DNA of 64,000 nt from Terriglobus sp. RCC_193 (GCF_041355105.1 NZ_JBFUPK010000003.1:152245-216244); one strand, 5' to 3'. Shown: positions 35,490 through 45,723, counted from the first letter of the stretch. The notes: generated by a model from the sequence alone, not told the origin. Program-made: numbers and translations.

Positions 35490-35891
35490 TTAGTGCAGCT
35501 TGTCCGGGATCACGGCGTGTTGCAAAAGCAGTTCAAAGGGGACAATGCGCAGTGTGTTTTCGTGCGTAGCTTCCAGCACCACGGGGCACGCTGCACCCGC
35601 CTCAAACACCTGTAGCCAACGCGCCGCGCACACACACCAGCGATCACCCGGCTTCAGCCCCGGAAAGCCGTACTGCGGCATCGGCGTCATCAGGTCGTTG
35701 CCCAGGTGTTTCGATACAGCCAGGAACTCCTCCGTGACCACGCAGCACACCGTGTGCACACCCACGTCATCCGGCCCGGTGTCGCAACATCCATCGCGGT
35801 AGAAGCCGGTCATGGGATCACAGCCACATGTCTGCATTGGCTGACCCAATACGTTCTTCGATTCCGCTTTGACGGGTTCTACAAATGACAT
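35490..35891 (-). CDS. DUF2237 family protein
   Basis: The 133-residue cysteine-rich protein matches the DUF2237 layout end to end: KNVLGQPMQTCGCDPMTGFY, RDGCCDTGPDDVGVHTVCC, PMPQYGFPGLKPGDRWCVCA and a C-terminal VVLEATHENTLRIVPFELL. The eight or nine invariant cysteines and a His suggest a metal or redox site, but the function is unknown. AAGGAG lies seven bases before the ATG at 35891. It is divergent from the GH76 gene, with only 65 bases between the two starts. Confidence 0.93.
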   Translation of the reverse strand: MSFVEPVKAESKNVLGQPMQTCGCDPMTGFYRDGCCDTGPDDVGVHTVCCVVTEEFLAVSKHLGNDLMTPMPQYGFPGLKPGDRWCVCAARWLQVFEAGAACPVVLEATHENTLRIVPFELLLQHAVIPDKLH

Positions 35892-35956
35892 GCGACACTC
35901 CTTCTTCCAGTATAGGAGCGAGACAGAGCCGCCGCACACCCGGTACAACTGTGAGC

Positions 35957-37081
35957 ATGTTTCTGCGACGCTTCTTTCTCGCCGTTCTCGTTCTTACTGC
36001 AGTCTCGCTTCCGGCACAGCAACCGGCCGTCTCGCACAAAGAAGCGATGCGCCGCGTGGAAGCAGGCATCACCGCGCTGCAGCGCTGGTATGTGCAACGC
36101 ACGGGCTTGTATCGGACCACCGGATGGTGGAACTCCGCCAACGCCATCACCGTGCTGGTGGACGCCATGCACGCGGGCCTGCCTCACACCAACGAAGCCC
36201 TCGTAAGCAACACCTTCACGCAGGCGCAGATCGTTGTCCCCAGGTCCGAACAAACCGGTGAACTTACAAAGATGAGCGGCAATCCCGGTTTCCTGAACGA
36301 GTTCTACGACGACGAGGGCTGGTGGGCCCTGGCATGGATCGACGCCTACGACCTCACATCGAAGCCGCAGTACCTTTCCATGGCGCAGTCCATCTTTCGC
36401 GACATGCAGACCGGATGGGATGACACCTGCGGCGGCGGCATCTGGTGGAGCAAGAAGCGCCATTACAAGAACGCCATCGCCAACGAACTTTTCTTTGACG
36501 TTAGCGCATCGCTTGCACGCCGCGGCACACACACGGACCGTGCCGAAGCACTGGCATGGGCAAAGAAGGAATGGGCATGGTTCCAATCCTCCGGCATGAT
36601 CAACGCCGACCATCTCGTAAACGACGGCCTTGACATCAACAAGTCCGAAGGCACCTGCCGCAACAACAAACGCAACGTATGGACCTATAACCAGGGCGTC
36701 GTGCTCGGCGCATTAGCCGAATACTCGCGCGCCACGCATGACGCAAAAGCATTGGACGATGCACGCGTTCTCGCCGATGCCGGACTCACCCATCTCACCG
36801 ACAGCAACGGCATCCTGCATGACACCTGCGAACCGAAATGCGGTTCCGATGCGAACCAGTTCAAAGGTATCTTCGTGCGCAATCTGCGCATTCTCGATCA
36901 CGACCTGCATGAACCCCGCTATCGCGCCTTCTTCGCCACAAATGCTGCCAGCATCTGGGAACACGCGCGCACAGGCAAGGATCAGCTAGGCGTGGTGTGG
37001 AGCGGGCTTCCCGCAGAGATCAATGCAGGCACACAGGTCTCCGCACTGGACGCGCTCGTAGCAGCCGCAAGCGACCATTAA
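35957..37081 (+). CDS. GH76 family protein, probable secreted endo-alpha-1,6-mannanase
   Basis: The 374-residue protein has a signal peptide (FLAVLVLTAVSLPAQQ) and the (alpha/alpha)6 barrel of GH76, which cleaves alpha-1,6-mannan backbones. The catalytic pair of aspartates is in NEFYDDEGWWALAWIDAYDL. TGWDDTCGGGIWWSKKRHYK, NELFFDVSASLARR and NVWTYNQGVVLGALAEY are also typical. ATG at 35957 starts the signal peptide. Together with the GH92 exo-mannosidase it suggests use of fungal or plant mannans. Confidence 0.9.
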   Translation: MFLRRFFLAVLVLTAVSLPAQQPAVSHKEAMRRVEAGITALQRWYVQRTGLYRTTGWWNSANAITVLVDAMHAGLPHTNEALVSNTFTQAQIVVPRSEQTGELTKMSGNPGFLNEFYDDEGWWALAWIDAYDLTSKPQYLSMAQSIFRDMQTGWDDTCGGGIWWSKKRHYKNAIANELFFDVSASLARRGTHTDRAEALAWAKKEWAWFQSSGMINADHLVNDGLDINKSEGTCRNNKRNVWTYNQGVVLGALAEYSRATHDAKALDDARVLADAGLTHLTDSNGILHDTCEPKCGSDANQFKGIFVRNLRILDHDLHEPRYRAFFATNAASIWEHARTGKDQLGVVWSGLPAEINAGTQVSALDALVAAASDH

Positions 37082-37089
37082 AGCATCCG

Positions 37090-37276
37090 TCAGAACACCC
37101 AGTAACAACGCGCATCAGAACGCCCAGTAACAACGCCCGTCATTCTGAGGAGCAAAGCGACGAAGAATCCCAACGACGTATCCCAACCGATACATCCACA
37201 AGCTTTCTCGCAAAAAAGCCGGATGCTGCATTGCCAGTGTGAAATCCTTTGAGATTCTTCGCGTCGCTCAGAATGA
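37090..37276. repeat. Tandem and inverted intergenic repeat
   Basis: A tandem duplication of CGTCAGAACACCCAGTAACA-type sequence (about 24 bases, twice) precedes an inverted pair of the GTCATTCTGAG...GAAGAATC module (37139-37169 and 37251-37276). The pair can form a long imperfect hairpin between the convergent GH76 and ABC-F genes. Confidence 0.75.
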
Positions 37277-37279
37277 CAA

Positions 37280-37311
37280 ACAAAAGAAAGCGGCCACCAA
37301 AGTGACCGCTT
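37280..37311 (-). terminator. Terminator of the ABC-F gene (minus strand)
   Basis: Stem AAGCGG-C-CAC/GTG-A-CCGCTT (37288-37297 with 37302-37311) has one mismatch and a CAAA loop. On the minus strand it is followed by TCTTTTGTTTG. Confidence 0.85.
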
Positions 37312-37330
37312 CATTCTTACTGCGAGAGAG

Positions 37331-38962
37331 CTATTTCGCGTTCATCGCAAGCTGCTGCTGATACTCCTCGTACGGCCCCTTGTGATCGGTAACCTGTCCA
37401 TGCTCGAAGTGCCAGATACGTGTGCCCACTTCCTCAATCAGGTCCTGATCGTGCGTCACCAGCAGCACGGTGCCTTCATACTTCTGCAGCGACTGGTTCA
37501 GCGCATTGATGCTTTCCAGATCAAGATGGTTCGTCGGTTCGTCCAGGATAAGGATGTTCGGCTTCTGCATCATCAACTTGCAGAACAGTAGACGTGCAGC
37601 CTCTCCACCGGAGAGCGCCTCGGTCTTCTTAAGACCTTCTTCACCGCGGAACAACATCTGACCCAGGATGCCGCGAATCTCTTCCGTCGACTTCTTCGGA
37701 TCAAAGCCGTGCAGCCACTCTGAAACCGTGGTTCCGTGCTGAATCGCAGCCTTGTGGTCCTGCGCAAAATAACCAATCTGCGCCTCATGGCCCCACTTCA
37801 CTTCACCCGCGGAGCGCGGAAAGTCATTGTCCTGCAGGTCCGGCATGCCCGAGAGCAACGACTTCAGCAGCGTCGTCTTGCCCGTACCGTTACGACCCAT
37901 CAGAATGACCTTCTCGCCACGCATCAACTGCGACGTGAAAGGCTTGAACACAGGCCCATGCGTTCCATCGGGAGCAGGCGTGTCATAGGTGTGCGTAACG
38001 TTCTCCACTTCGAGGACGTGCTTGCCGCTGGGACGCAAAAGATCAAAGCGGATGAACGGGCGCTGAATGTTGGAACGCGCCAGCTCTGTCGTGGCCAGAC
38101 GCTCCACTTCCTTCTTACGGCTGTTCACCTGCGACGAACGCGTACCGGCACTGAATCGCGCAATGAAGTCATTCAACTGCTCAATCTTCTTTTCGCGCTC
38201 TTCATTCTGCGATTCGATGCGTGTGCGGACGCTGACCTTCTGCATCACCATGTCGTCATAGCCACCGTTGTAGGTGATGATCGTCTGGTAATCGATGTCG
38301 GCGATGTGCGTGCAGACCGCATTCAGAAAATGGCGATCATGCGAGATCGTAATCAGCGTGCCGCGATACGCCAGCAGGAAGTCCTGCAGCCAGTGCACCG
38401 ACTCAAGATCGAGATAGTTCGTCGGTTCGTCCAGCAGCAGCGCATCCGGCTCACCGAACAGCGCCTGCGCCAGCAGCACACGCACCTTCTGGCCGCCCTG
38501 CAACTCGCTCATCTTGCGCTCGTGAATCTCGTCGGGGATGTCGAGGCCCTGCAGAAGGATGGCCGCATCGGCCTCGGCTTCATAGCCATTCTCATCGCCC
38601 ACAACGCCTTCCAGCTCGCCAAGACGAATGCCGTCATCGTCGGTCAGCTCGGCTTTGTTGTACAGCGTCTCGCGCTCTTCCAGAGCGGCCCACAGCGGCG
38701 CATTGCCCATGATGACGGTATCGATCACGCGATAGGCGTCAAAGGCATACTGGTCCTGCTTCAGGACGCCCAACTTGCGCGGCCGCACGATGGTGCCCTT
38801 CTGTGCTTCCAGCTCGCCGGTAAGGACCTTCATGAAGGTCGACTTACCCGCGCCATTCGGACCGGTCAGACCGTAACGACGGCCCGCAATAAATTGTGTC
38901 GATACGTCCTCAAACAGAATCTTCGAGCCGTACCGCATCGTGACATTCGAGACAGAGATCAT
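37331..38962 (-). CDS. ybiT: ABC-F family ATPase, YbiT type
   Basis: ABC-F proteins are soluble twin ATPases that act on the ribosome E site during translation. The 543-residue protein begins ISVSNVTMRYGSKILFEDVS and carries Walker A GPNGAGKS and GRNGTGKT. Signature motifs LQGGQ and LSGGE are each followed by LLLDEPTNYLDLES or ILDEPTNHLDLES. A basic inter-domain linker with ARFSAGTRSSQVNSRKKEVE lies between the two halves. The overall match is closest to YbiT. ATG at 38962 is the start, with a GTG directly before it as alternative. No membrane domain is present. Confidence 0.93.
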   Translation of the reverse strand: MISVSNVTMRYGSKILFEDVSTQFIAGRRYGLTGPNGAGKSTFMKVLTGELEAQKGTIVRPRKLGVLKQDQYAFDAYRVIDTVIMGNAPLWAALEERETLYNKAELTDDDGIRLGELEGVVGDENGYEAEADAAILLQGLDIPDEIHERKMSELQGGQKVRVLLAQALFGEPDALLLDEPTNYLDLESVHWLQDFLLAYRGTLITISHDRHFLNAVCTHIADIDYQTIITYNGGYDDMVMQKVSVRTRIESQNEEREKKIEQLNDFIARFSAGTRSSQVNSRKKEVERLATTELARSNIQRPFIRFDLLRPSGKHVLEVENVTHTYDTPAPDGTHGPVFKPFTSQLMRGEKVILMGRNGTGKTTLLKSLLSGMPDLQDNDFPRSAGEVKWGHEAQIGYFAQDHKAAIQHGTTVSEWLHGFDPKKSTEEIRGILGQMLFRGEEGLKKTEALSGGEAARLLFCKLMMQKPNILILDEPTNHLDLESINALNQSLQKYEGTVLLVTHDQDLIEEVGTRIWHFEHGQVTDHKGPYEEYQQQLAMNAK

Positions 38963-39138
38963 CACTTCAATTCTCTCATGCAGCGAATATCAAGCGAAAC
39001 AGCTTATCGCGTTGCACTAAAGACGGTGCTACTACCCAGAAAGAATTGCCGACATTCCACATTCGGACGTCGGCAACCAAAAGATCCGGTCCAGCCAGCC
39101 ACAACACGTGCAAAGCACGTCGAGGACAGTACGAAGTA

Positions 39139-39918
39139 CTACCAGGCGCTCTTCACCACACCGCCATCCACACGCACTGGCGAACCATTTGTTCCGCTTG
39201 CCTGCTCGCTGCAAAGGTAGACAGCCATCGCGGCCACTTCTTCCACCTTGGCCAGTCGCTTGTTCAGGCTCGATGGGCGTTCCGTGGCAATAAACTGCTT
39301 CTCCACTTCCTCAACAGTGATGCCTTTTTCCTTCGCGATCTTTTCCATCATCGCGGTAACGCCTTCGCTCTCAGTCGGCCCCGGCAACAGGCTGTTTACC
39401 GTAACGCCGCTCGCTGGAATCGTCTCCGCAATGCCACGCGCCAGTGCAATCTGCGCGGCCTTTGTCACGCCGTAGTGCACCATCTCCGGCGGAATCTGGA
39501 CACCACTTTCGCTGGAGACAAACAACACGCGTCCCCACTTACGCTCCAGCATCCCGGGCAGATACTGACGCGTAATGCGCACACCACTCAACACGTTCGT
39601 GTCCAGAAAACGCATCCACTCTGCATCATCAATCTCAAGGAACGGCTTCAGCTCAAAGATGCCCAGGTTATTTACCAGCACATCCACCTGAGGCAGCGCT
39701 TTGAACAATGCCGGCGCGCCTTCCGCCGTGCTCAGGTCCGCAGCAATGCCATGGACATCGCCAGAAACCTGCTTCAGCGCAGCGTCTACGCGTTCCTGCG
39801 TGCGTCCGTTAATCCAGACAGTCGCACCTTCCGCCGCAAGCCCTTTCGCAATCGCCAGCCCAATGCCCGCAGTCGATCCCGTTACAAGTGCACGCTTTCC
39901 CTTGAGTCCCAGATCCAT
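39139..39918 (-). CDS. Short-chain dehydrogenase/reductase
   Basis: The 259-residue Rossmann-fold oxidoreductase has the NAD(P)-binding motif TGSTAGIGLAIAKGLAAEG, the NNLG stabiliser and the catalytic Ser region FVSSESGVQIPPEMVHYGVT with Tyr-x-x-x-Lys (YGVTK). The C terminus is NGSPVRVDGGVVKSAW. An Arg in the segment following the first beta strand (INGRTQERVD) suggests NADP preference. ATG at 39918 begins MDLGLKGKRALVTG. The substrate is unknown. It lies 59 bases downstream of trpD on the same strand. Confidence 0.92.
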   Translation of the reverse strand: MDLGLKGKRALVTGSTAGIGLAIAKGLAAEGATVWINGRTQERVDAALKQVSGDVHGIAADLSTAEGAPALFKALPQVDVLVNNLGIFELKPFLEIDDAEWMRFLDTNVLSGVRITRQYLPGMLERKWGRVLFVSSESGVQIPPEMVHYGVTKAAQIALARGIAETIPASGVTVNSLLPGPTESEGVTAMMEKIAKEKGITVEEVEKQFIATERPSSLNKRLAKVEEVAAMAVYLCSEQASGTNGSPVRVDGGVVKSAW

Positions 39919-39977
39919 GTCCTGTCCCCTCTTCGAGTCGTTAGATGGAGCCGACAAGCCCAAGGGTGCGTGGAAGA

Positions 39978-41000
39978 CTACCGCACACGCTCGCTCAAGC
40001 GGTCCACAAGCGTTGTCACTGCACCGTTATCAATCACGACAGCAGCACGTTGCACGCCCTCAGCCAGATTCTGTACGACATCCGCCACCTGCAGCACAGC
40101 CGCCGCATTCAGCAACACAATATCCCGTCGCGGCCCTGTCTCTCCTGCAAAGATGCTGCGCAGAATCGCGGCATTCTCTGCCGCATCGCCACCGGCCAAA
40201 GGATCGTCTGTAGCCTGCAATCCCGCACTCTCCGGTGTCACTGTGTAACGGCGTATGCTGCTCCCCTTCACCTCTGTGACGATGCTCTCTCCGGAGAGCG
40301 ACAACTCATCCAGACCACCCGCGCCATGCACCACCAGCGCATGATGCATGTGGCCGCTATGGGCCAGCGCATGGGCCACGTGATCCACCGCCTCGGCAGA
40401 GTACACACCCAGCACCTGACGCTTTGCTCCCGCCGGATTGGTCATCGGTCCCAGCAGGTTGAATACCGTTCGGAACGGTAACGCCCGTCGCACCGGTGCG
40501 ACGATTTTCATAGCCGGATGCATCCTCGGCGCCAGTAGAAAAGCGAAACCATGCGCGTGCAACGCAGCCGTTGCCGACTCCGCCGTATGCTCTGTTTCAA
40601 TGCCCAGCGCATGCAACACATCCGCGGACCCGCTGCGCGACGTAATGGCACGATTGCCATGTTTTGCAACGGTCACTCCCGCCGCCGCAGCCACCAGTGC
40701 CACCGCCGTGGAGATATTGAACGTTCCCGATCCATCACCGCCTGTACCGCACGTATCGACAGTGTTTTCGCGCTCTTCGTCACTCAGGGGCAACGTCGTT
40801 GCAGCACGTCGCATCGCCGCGTTGAAACCCGCCAACTCCTCTGCCGACTCGCCACGACGATGCAACGCCGTCAACAGAGCAGCCATCTCGCTCTCGTCAA
40901 ACGCGCCGTTCAAAAGAGCGGTCAATAACTGTTCTGCGCCGTCAAAACGCAGCGTCTCGCCGTGGTGGACTACAGACTGAAAGAGATCGGTGGAAGCCAT
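39978..41000 (-). CDS. trpD: Anthranilate phosphoribosyltransferase
   Basis: TrpD joins anthranilate and phosphoribosyl pyrophosphate, the second step of tryptophan synthesis. The 340-residue protein has the glycine-rich PRPP loop DTCGTGGDGSGTFNISTAVA, KHGNRAITSRSGSADVLHAL, the metal/anthranilate region MHPAMKIVAPVRRALPFRTV and NLLGPMTNPAGAKRQVLGVY. ATG at 41000 is preceded by GGAGATGC. No other trp gene is adjacent, so it stands alone here; the rest of the pathway must be elsewhere. Confidence 0.96.
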   Translation of the reverse strand: MASTDLFQSVVHHGETLRFDGAEQLLTALLNGAFDESEMAALLTALHRRGESAEELAGFNAAMRRAATTLPLSDEERENTVDTCGTGGDGSGTFNISTAVALVAAAAGVTVAKHGNRAITSRSGSADVLHALGIETEHTAESATAALHAHGFAFLLAPRMHPAMKIVAPVRRALPFRTVFNLLGPMTNPAGAKRQVLGVYSAEAVDHVAHALAHSGHMHHALVVHGAGGLDELSLSGESIVTEVKGSSIRRYTVTPESAGLQATDDPLAGGDAAENAAILRSIFAGETGPRRDIVLLNAAAVLQVADVVQNLAEGVQRAAVVIDNGAVTTLVDRLSERVR

Positions 41001-41114
41001 GCATCTCCATGGTCGCAGATGCGCGATGTAATCCGATAACCGAACACACGTGCGATATCCATTTACGTGTTTCATCGCGCTCCGCTACCATGAGCCGTGT
41101 TGAACCAAGAGCGC

Positions 41115-41130
41115 TTTGTCCCCGGACAAA
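41115..41130. promoter_or_regulatory. Palindrome in the sucC leader
   Basis: TTTGTCC-CC-GGACAAA, a perfect 7-base-arm palindrome, lies 26 bases upstream of the sucC start. It could be an operator or an mRNA hairpin near the ribosome site. There is no independent support. Confidence 0.35.
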
Positions 41131-41156
41131 ACGCCGCTCCGGAGTTGTTCTGAACG

Positions 41157-42356
41157 ATGAAGATTCACGAGTACCAGGCGAAAGAGATCCTGCGGAAATA
41201 CGGCGTCCCCGTCCCCGAAGGCGAAATGGTCACCACGCTGGAAGAGGCCGACCGCGCAGCCAAGGGCCTGTTTGACGCGGGCAACCCCGTCGTTGTGGTC
41301 AAGGCGCAGATTCACGCAGGCGGTCGCGGCAAGGGCGGCGGCGTGAAGGTCACCAAGAACATCGACGCAGCCAACGAGGCGTCCAAGGCCATCCTCGGTA
41401 TGCAGCTCATCACGCACCAGACCGGCCCCCAGGGCCAGAAGGTGCAGCGCCTGCTCATCGAACAGGGTTCCGCTATCGACCGCGAACTCTATCTCGGCGT
41501 CACGCTGGATCGCGGCAACGGCAAGCTCACCTTCATGGCATCGCGTGAAGGCGGCATGGAGATTGAAGAAGTCGCGCACGAGAATCCGGACGCCATCTAC
41601 AAGGAAGCCATCGAGCCCGCGCTCGGCCTCCAACCCTGGCAGGCACGCAATCTCGCATTCAAGCTCGGCCTCGAAGGCTCGCAGATCAACCAGGCCGTCA
41701 GCTTCATGATGGGTCTGTACAAGGCCTACGTGGAAACGGATTGCTCGCTGCTTGAGATCAACCCGTTCGTCACCACCAAGGACGGCAAGCTGCTCGCGCT
41801 CGATTGCAAGATCAACTTCGACGACAATGCGATGTTCCGTCACAAGGACCTGAAGGAACTCCGCGACATCAGCGAAGAAGACCCGCTTGAAGTGGAAGCC
41901 AGCAAGGACTCGCTGAACTACATCCGCCTCGACGGCTCCATTGCCTGCATGGTGAACGGCGCTGGTCTCGCGATGGCGACGATGGACATCATCCAGTACA
42001 GCGGCGGCTCGCCTGCCAACTTCCTCGACGTAGGTGGCGGCGCAAACCAGCAGCAGATTGAAGCAGCCTTCGCCATCCTGCTCGCCGACCCGAACGTGAA
42101 GGCGATCTTCATCAACATCTTCGGCGGCATCCTGCGCGTGGACGTACTGGCAACCGCAGTCGTCGCAGCAGCGCGCAATCTGAATGTCACGCTTCCTCTC
42201 ATCCTTCGTCTCGAAGGCACCAACGTCGAAGAAGGCCGCAAAATCCTTGCGGAGTCCGGCCTGAAGTATGCGGTAGGAGCGACGATGGCAGAAGCTGCAA
42301 AGCTGGCCGTGGAGGCAGCTCAGGGAACAGGGAACAGGGAACAGGGAACAGTGTGA
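41157..42356 (+). CDS. sucC: Succinyl-CoA synthetase (ADP/GDP-forming) beta subunit, C-terminal tail rewritten
   Basis: The beta subunit binds the nucleotide and, with SucD, converts succinyl-CoA to succinate with phosphorylation of ADP or GDP. The 399-residue protein begins [20 protein letters not shown]. It has the ATP-grasp region [40 protein letters not shown], the [11 protein letters not shown] phosphate site and the C-terminal [11 protein letters not shown]. Its last eleven or so residues, [11 protein letters not shown], are coded by four copies of the heptamer GGGAACA (42323-42350). The natural C terminus has therefore been replaced by the edge of the inserted cassette. The core fold is intact, so activity is probably kept. 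Confidence 0.95.
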   Translation: MKIHEYQAKEILRKYGVPVPEGEMVTTLEEADRAAKGLFDAGNPVVVVKAQIHAGGRGKGGGVKVTKNIDAANEASKAILGMQLITHQTGPQGQKVQRLLIEQGSAIDRELYLGVTLDRGNGKLTFMASREGGMEIEEVAHENPDAIYKEAIEPALGLQPWQARNLAFKLGLEGSQINQAVSFMMGLYKAYVETDCSLLEINPFVTTKDGKLLALDCKINFDDNAMFRHKDLKELRDISEEDPLEVEASKDSLNYIRLDGSIACMVNGAGLAMATMDIIQYSGGSPANFLDVGGGANQQQIEAAFAILLADPNVKAIFINIFGGILRVDVLATAVVAAARNLNVTLPLILRLEGTNVEEGRKILAESGLKYAVGATMAEAAKLAVEAAQGTGNREQGTV

Positions 42357-42744
42357 TTGGCGAATCCTATCGGGATCTCATCGTTTGGCAGAGAGCAGTC
42401 CAACTGAGCGTTGCTCTCTACAAGCTGACGGCGACATTTCCGAGGGAAGAGCTTTACGGCTTAACGAGCCAACTCCGGCGTGCCGGGGTGTCAGTAGCAA
42501 GCAATATCGCAGAAGGTTACGGTCGCAGGTCAACGGGAGAGTACAAGCAATTTCTCGGCATGGCTCGCGGGTCCAATATGGAAGTTCAAACGCAGTTGGT
42601 GATTGCAGGAGAGTTAGGTTTCGGAGACCCAGTGAAGTTCAAGGAATCAGAGTCACTCTCGCACGAAGTCGGAAAAATGCTCGTAGCGATGATGAACAAG
42701 ATTTAGCCTCGAACCCTGTTCCCTGTTCCCTGTTCCCTGTTCCC
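42323..42744. mobile_element. Heptamer-flanked four-helix-bundle cassette between sucC and sucD
   Basis: Four exact tandem copies of GGGAACA (42323-42350) are mirrored by four exact copies of TGTTCCC (42717-42744). The enclosed 366 bases hold one gene of the four-helix-bundle (S23/IVS) family and nothing else. The unit splits sucC from sucD, which are adjacent in most bacteria; the normal sucD ribosome site starts straight after the right array. The structure has the form of a small mobile element with tandem-heptamer inverted ends. No transposase is present and no target duplication can be defined. Confidence 0.7.
42353..42706 (+). CDS. Four-helix-bundle protein (S23/23S rRNA intervening-sequence family, Avd-like)
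   Basis: The 117-residue basic helical protein has the family start [20 protein letters not shown] and then [40 protein letters not shown] and [20 protein letters not shown] follow. Relatives form pentamers; some are encoded in 23S rRNA intervening sequences, and Avd accompanies diversity-generating retroelements and binds nucleic acid. The GTG start at 42353 overlaps the sucC stop (GTGA), and AGGG from the heptamer array lies upstream, so translation is coupled to sucC. The family call is firm; what the protein does here is unknown. Confidence 0.92.
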   Translation: MIGESYRDLIVWQRAVQLSVALYKLTATFPREELYGLTSQLRRAGVSVASNIAEGYGRRSTGEYKQFLGMARGSNMEVQTQLVIAGELGFGDPVKFKESESLSHEVGKMLVAMMNKI

Positions 42745-42763
42745 TCTGCTGAGGAGAACGAAG

Positions 42764-43636
<873 letters not shown>

Positions 43637-43658
43637 ACCTTCCTAACCATCAGCCTCT

Positions 43659-43694
43659 CAGGGGACGCCACACGGCGTCCCCTGTTGTCTTTCC
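43659..43694 (+). terminator. Rho-independent terminator of sucCD
   Basis: An 11-bp perfect stem (43659-43669 with 43674-43684) with an ACAC loop is followed by TTGTCTTT. Confidence 0.92.
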
Positions 43695-43836
43695 CGGTCC
43701 CTCTTTCACCGCCTCAAAGAACCGTGTTACCCGGAGAAACCCTTTAAATCCCTGAAAAGACGCCACAGCCATCTTTTGCATCCATCTTGAGTAGCAGGGT
43801 TGCTTGACGGAGCTTCGTTGCCTTGGAGAAGCAGCA

Positions 43837-45174
43837 ATGGAAAGGCCGGGACGACGAAGGGACGTGGAGAAAACACCGCAAAACATTGCGGATGACCTTT
43901 TGTCGCATGTAACCGTTGCGGTCTTTGCAATAGATGCGCAAGGCATCTGCACCCACGTGAATCCGGCCGCCGCCAGGATGTTCGGCTATGAAGTTTCCGA
44001 ACTCCTGGGTGCAGACATCCACGCCCTTCTGCACGCCCGTCACGCAGACGGAAGCGTCTACGACCGCAACTCCTGCCCCTTCCTTCAATCCGCCACCACA
44101 GGCGAAAAGATTCGCAACGTGAACGAGGTCTTGTGGTCCCGCTCAGGCAAGCCCATCCATGTGTTTGGGTCTTCCGTCCCGCTGCCCAACGGCAAAGGAA
44201 CAGTGGTCACGATTCAGGACGGCACCTCGCTACACCACCTGCAGGAACGTCTGGAGCACGCCCAGTACGAGCAGACGGAAGCGCTGCGCCAACGCGACGC
44301 CGCGGCCCGCATCGAACGCGACCTTGCCAGGGAAAAGGAACTGCATCAGCGAGAAATCGCCGTAGCAACCGAACGCGCCGCCACACAGCAGCTCCGGGCG
44401 CAGCAACGCGCCGCCGAGGATCGTCTTCTGGAATCGGAGAAACTGGCCGCGGTAGGACGTCTCGCAGCCTCCATCTCCCACGAGATCAACAACCCTCTCG
44501 AAGCCGTCACCAACCTGCTTTATATCGTGCGGCATGACACATCCCTCTCCAGCGAATCGGACGAATACCTGCGCCAGGCGGAAGAAGAACTGGCGCGTGT
44601 TACGCAGATCGTGTCGCAGACACTGCGTTTCCAGCGCGCCGGTACCATACCAACGGAAGTCGTCCCGGAAGCATTAATTGACTCCGTACTGTCGCTGCAT
44701 CAGGGGCGGCTCCATCATCGCCGCATCCAGATTCATCGCAGGCACCGTCCATCCACGGCGTTCCGTTGCGCGGAAGGCGACGTGCGCCAGATCCTTAACA
44801 ATCTGGTGGGCAACGCCATCGATGCCATGAGTCAGGAAGGCGGCACACTGACGCTGCGGACCGCCCCCGCCCGCGATCGGCACACCGGCCAATCCGGCAT
44901 CCGCATCCTCGTCTCAGATACCGGACACGGCATGCCGCGCCATACCTCCGCTCACATCTTCGAGCCCTTCTACACCACCAAGGGTGCCAGGGGCTCGGGT
45001 CTGGGTCTATGGATTTCCAGCACGCTGGCCATCCGCATGGGCGGTCGTATCTCCATGCGTTCCCGGACAGGCGGCGGAAGCCACGGCGGCACCACATTTT
45101 CCGTCTTCATCCCGGATGCTGTCGTCATAGAACAGCAATCCTCTGAAGACGAACGGATAGCGCGAGCCGCCTGA
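43837..45174 (+). CDS. PAS-domain sensor histidine kinase
   Basis: The 445-residue soluble two-component kinase has a PAS domain (about residues 20-120, with ARMFGYEVSELLGADIHALL) and a coiled-coil linker rich in Glu, Arg and Gln. HisKA follows with phospho-acceptor His215 in SISHEINNPLEAVTN. The HATPase domain shows N box NNLVGNAIDAM, G1 DTGHGMP and G2 KGARGSGLGLWIS. No membrane span is found, so it senses a cytoplasmic signal. GGAG lies eight bases before the ATG at 43837. No response regulator is adjacent, so its partner is elsewhere. Confidence 0.92.
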   Translation: MERPGRRRDVEKTPQNIADDLLSHVTVAVFAIDAQGICTHVNPAAARMFGYEVSELLGADIHALLHARHADGSVYDRNSCPFLQSATTGEKIRNVNEVLWSRSGKPIHVFGSSVPLPNGKGTVVTIQDGTSLHHLQERLEHAQYEQTEALRQRDAAARIERDLAREKELHQREIAVATERAATQQLRAQQRAAEDRLLESEKLAAVGRLAASISHEINNPLEAVTNLLYIVRHDTSLSSESDEYLRQAEEELARVTQIVSQTLRFQRAGTIPTEVVPEALIDSVLSLHQGRLHHRRIQIHRRHRPSTAFRCAEGDVRQILNNLVGNAIDAMSQEGGTLTLRTAPARDRHTGQSGIRILVSDTGHGMPRHTSAHIFEPFYTTKGARGSGLGLWISSTLAIRMGGRISMRSRTGGGSHGGTTFSVFIPDAVVIEQQSSEDERIARAA

Positions 45175-45231
45175 ATCCACAAAAAACGGTACAATTGTAG
45201 GGTTGAGATCACAACTCACCTAGGGAGCACC

Positions 45232-45648
45232 ATGTCGCAGCGCACGTTTTCCATCGTCAAGCCGGACGCCGTCCGCAAGGGTCACACCGGAGCCATTCTC
45301 GCCAAGATTGAAGAGGCTGGTTTCAAGATCGTCTCCATCAAGAAGATGTCGCTGACCGACGAGCAGGCGCAGGGCTTCTATCACGTTCACAGCGAGCGCC
45401 CCTTCTTCAAGGACCTGACAAAGTTCATGTCCTCCGGTCCCATCTTCCCCATGGTTCTGGAGAAGGACAACGCGATTGCTGACCTGCGCAAGCTGATGGG
45501 CGCCACCAACCCGGCCAACGCTGAAGAAGGCACCATCCGCAAGCAGTTCGCCGCATCCATCGAAGAGAACGCGATCCACGGCTCCGATGCCGAGGACACC
45601 GCAGCTTTTGAGATCGGCTACTTCTTCGCCGGTTACGAAGTGAAGTAG
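45232..45648 (+). CDS. ndk: Nucleoside diphosphate kinase
   Basis: Ndk exchanges gamma phosphates between nucleoside di- and triphosphates via a phosphohistidine. The 138-residue protein has [52 protein letters not shown] and the active-site [20 protein letters not shown] with His116. CTAGGGAGCACC provides the ribosome site. A large composite hairpin follows. It is monocistronic between the kinase gene and a convergent membrane-protein gene. Confidence 0.98.
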   Translation: MSQRTFSIVKPDAVRKGHTGAILAKIEEAGFKIVSIKKMSLTDEQAQGFYHVHSERPFFKDLTKFMSSGPIFPMVLEKDNAIADLRKLMGATNPANAEEGTIRKQFAASIEENAIHGSDAEDTAAFEIGYFFAGYEVK

Positions 45649-45669
45649 TTCCGCTTTTGCAGTACAGAA

Positions 45670-45723
45670 CAGTACAAACACTGAGGCCGCTCCCACCTGG
45701 AAGCGGCCTCGGTATTTGTACTG
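45670..45723. terminator. Composite terminator hairpin after ndk
   Basis: Inner stem GAGGCCGCT/AGCGGCCTC (45683-45691 with 45702-45710) and outer arms CAGTACAAA/TTTGTACTG (45670-45678 with 45715-45723) are separated by short mismatched bulges. It sits between convergent genes and can serve both. Confidence 0.85.

Noticed and set aside
37736-39220. 494-codon plus-strand open frame
   Set aside because: Antisense to the ABC-F gene; composition not protein-like.
42323-42350. Simple replication-slippage microsatellite
   Set aside because: Slippage would explain one array but not a second array with the same number of units in exact inverse orientation on the far side of a gene.
42323-42744. Diversity-generating retroelement (because the protein is Avd-like)
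   Set aside because: No reverse transcriptase and no template/variable repeat pair occur in the window.
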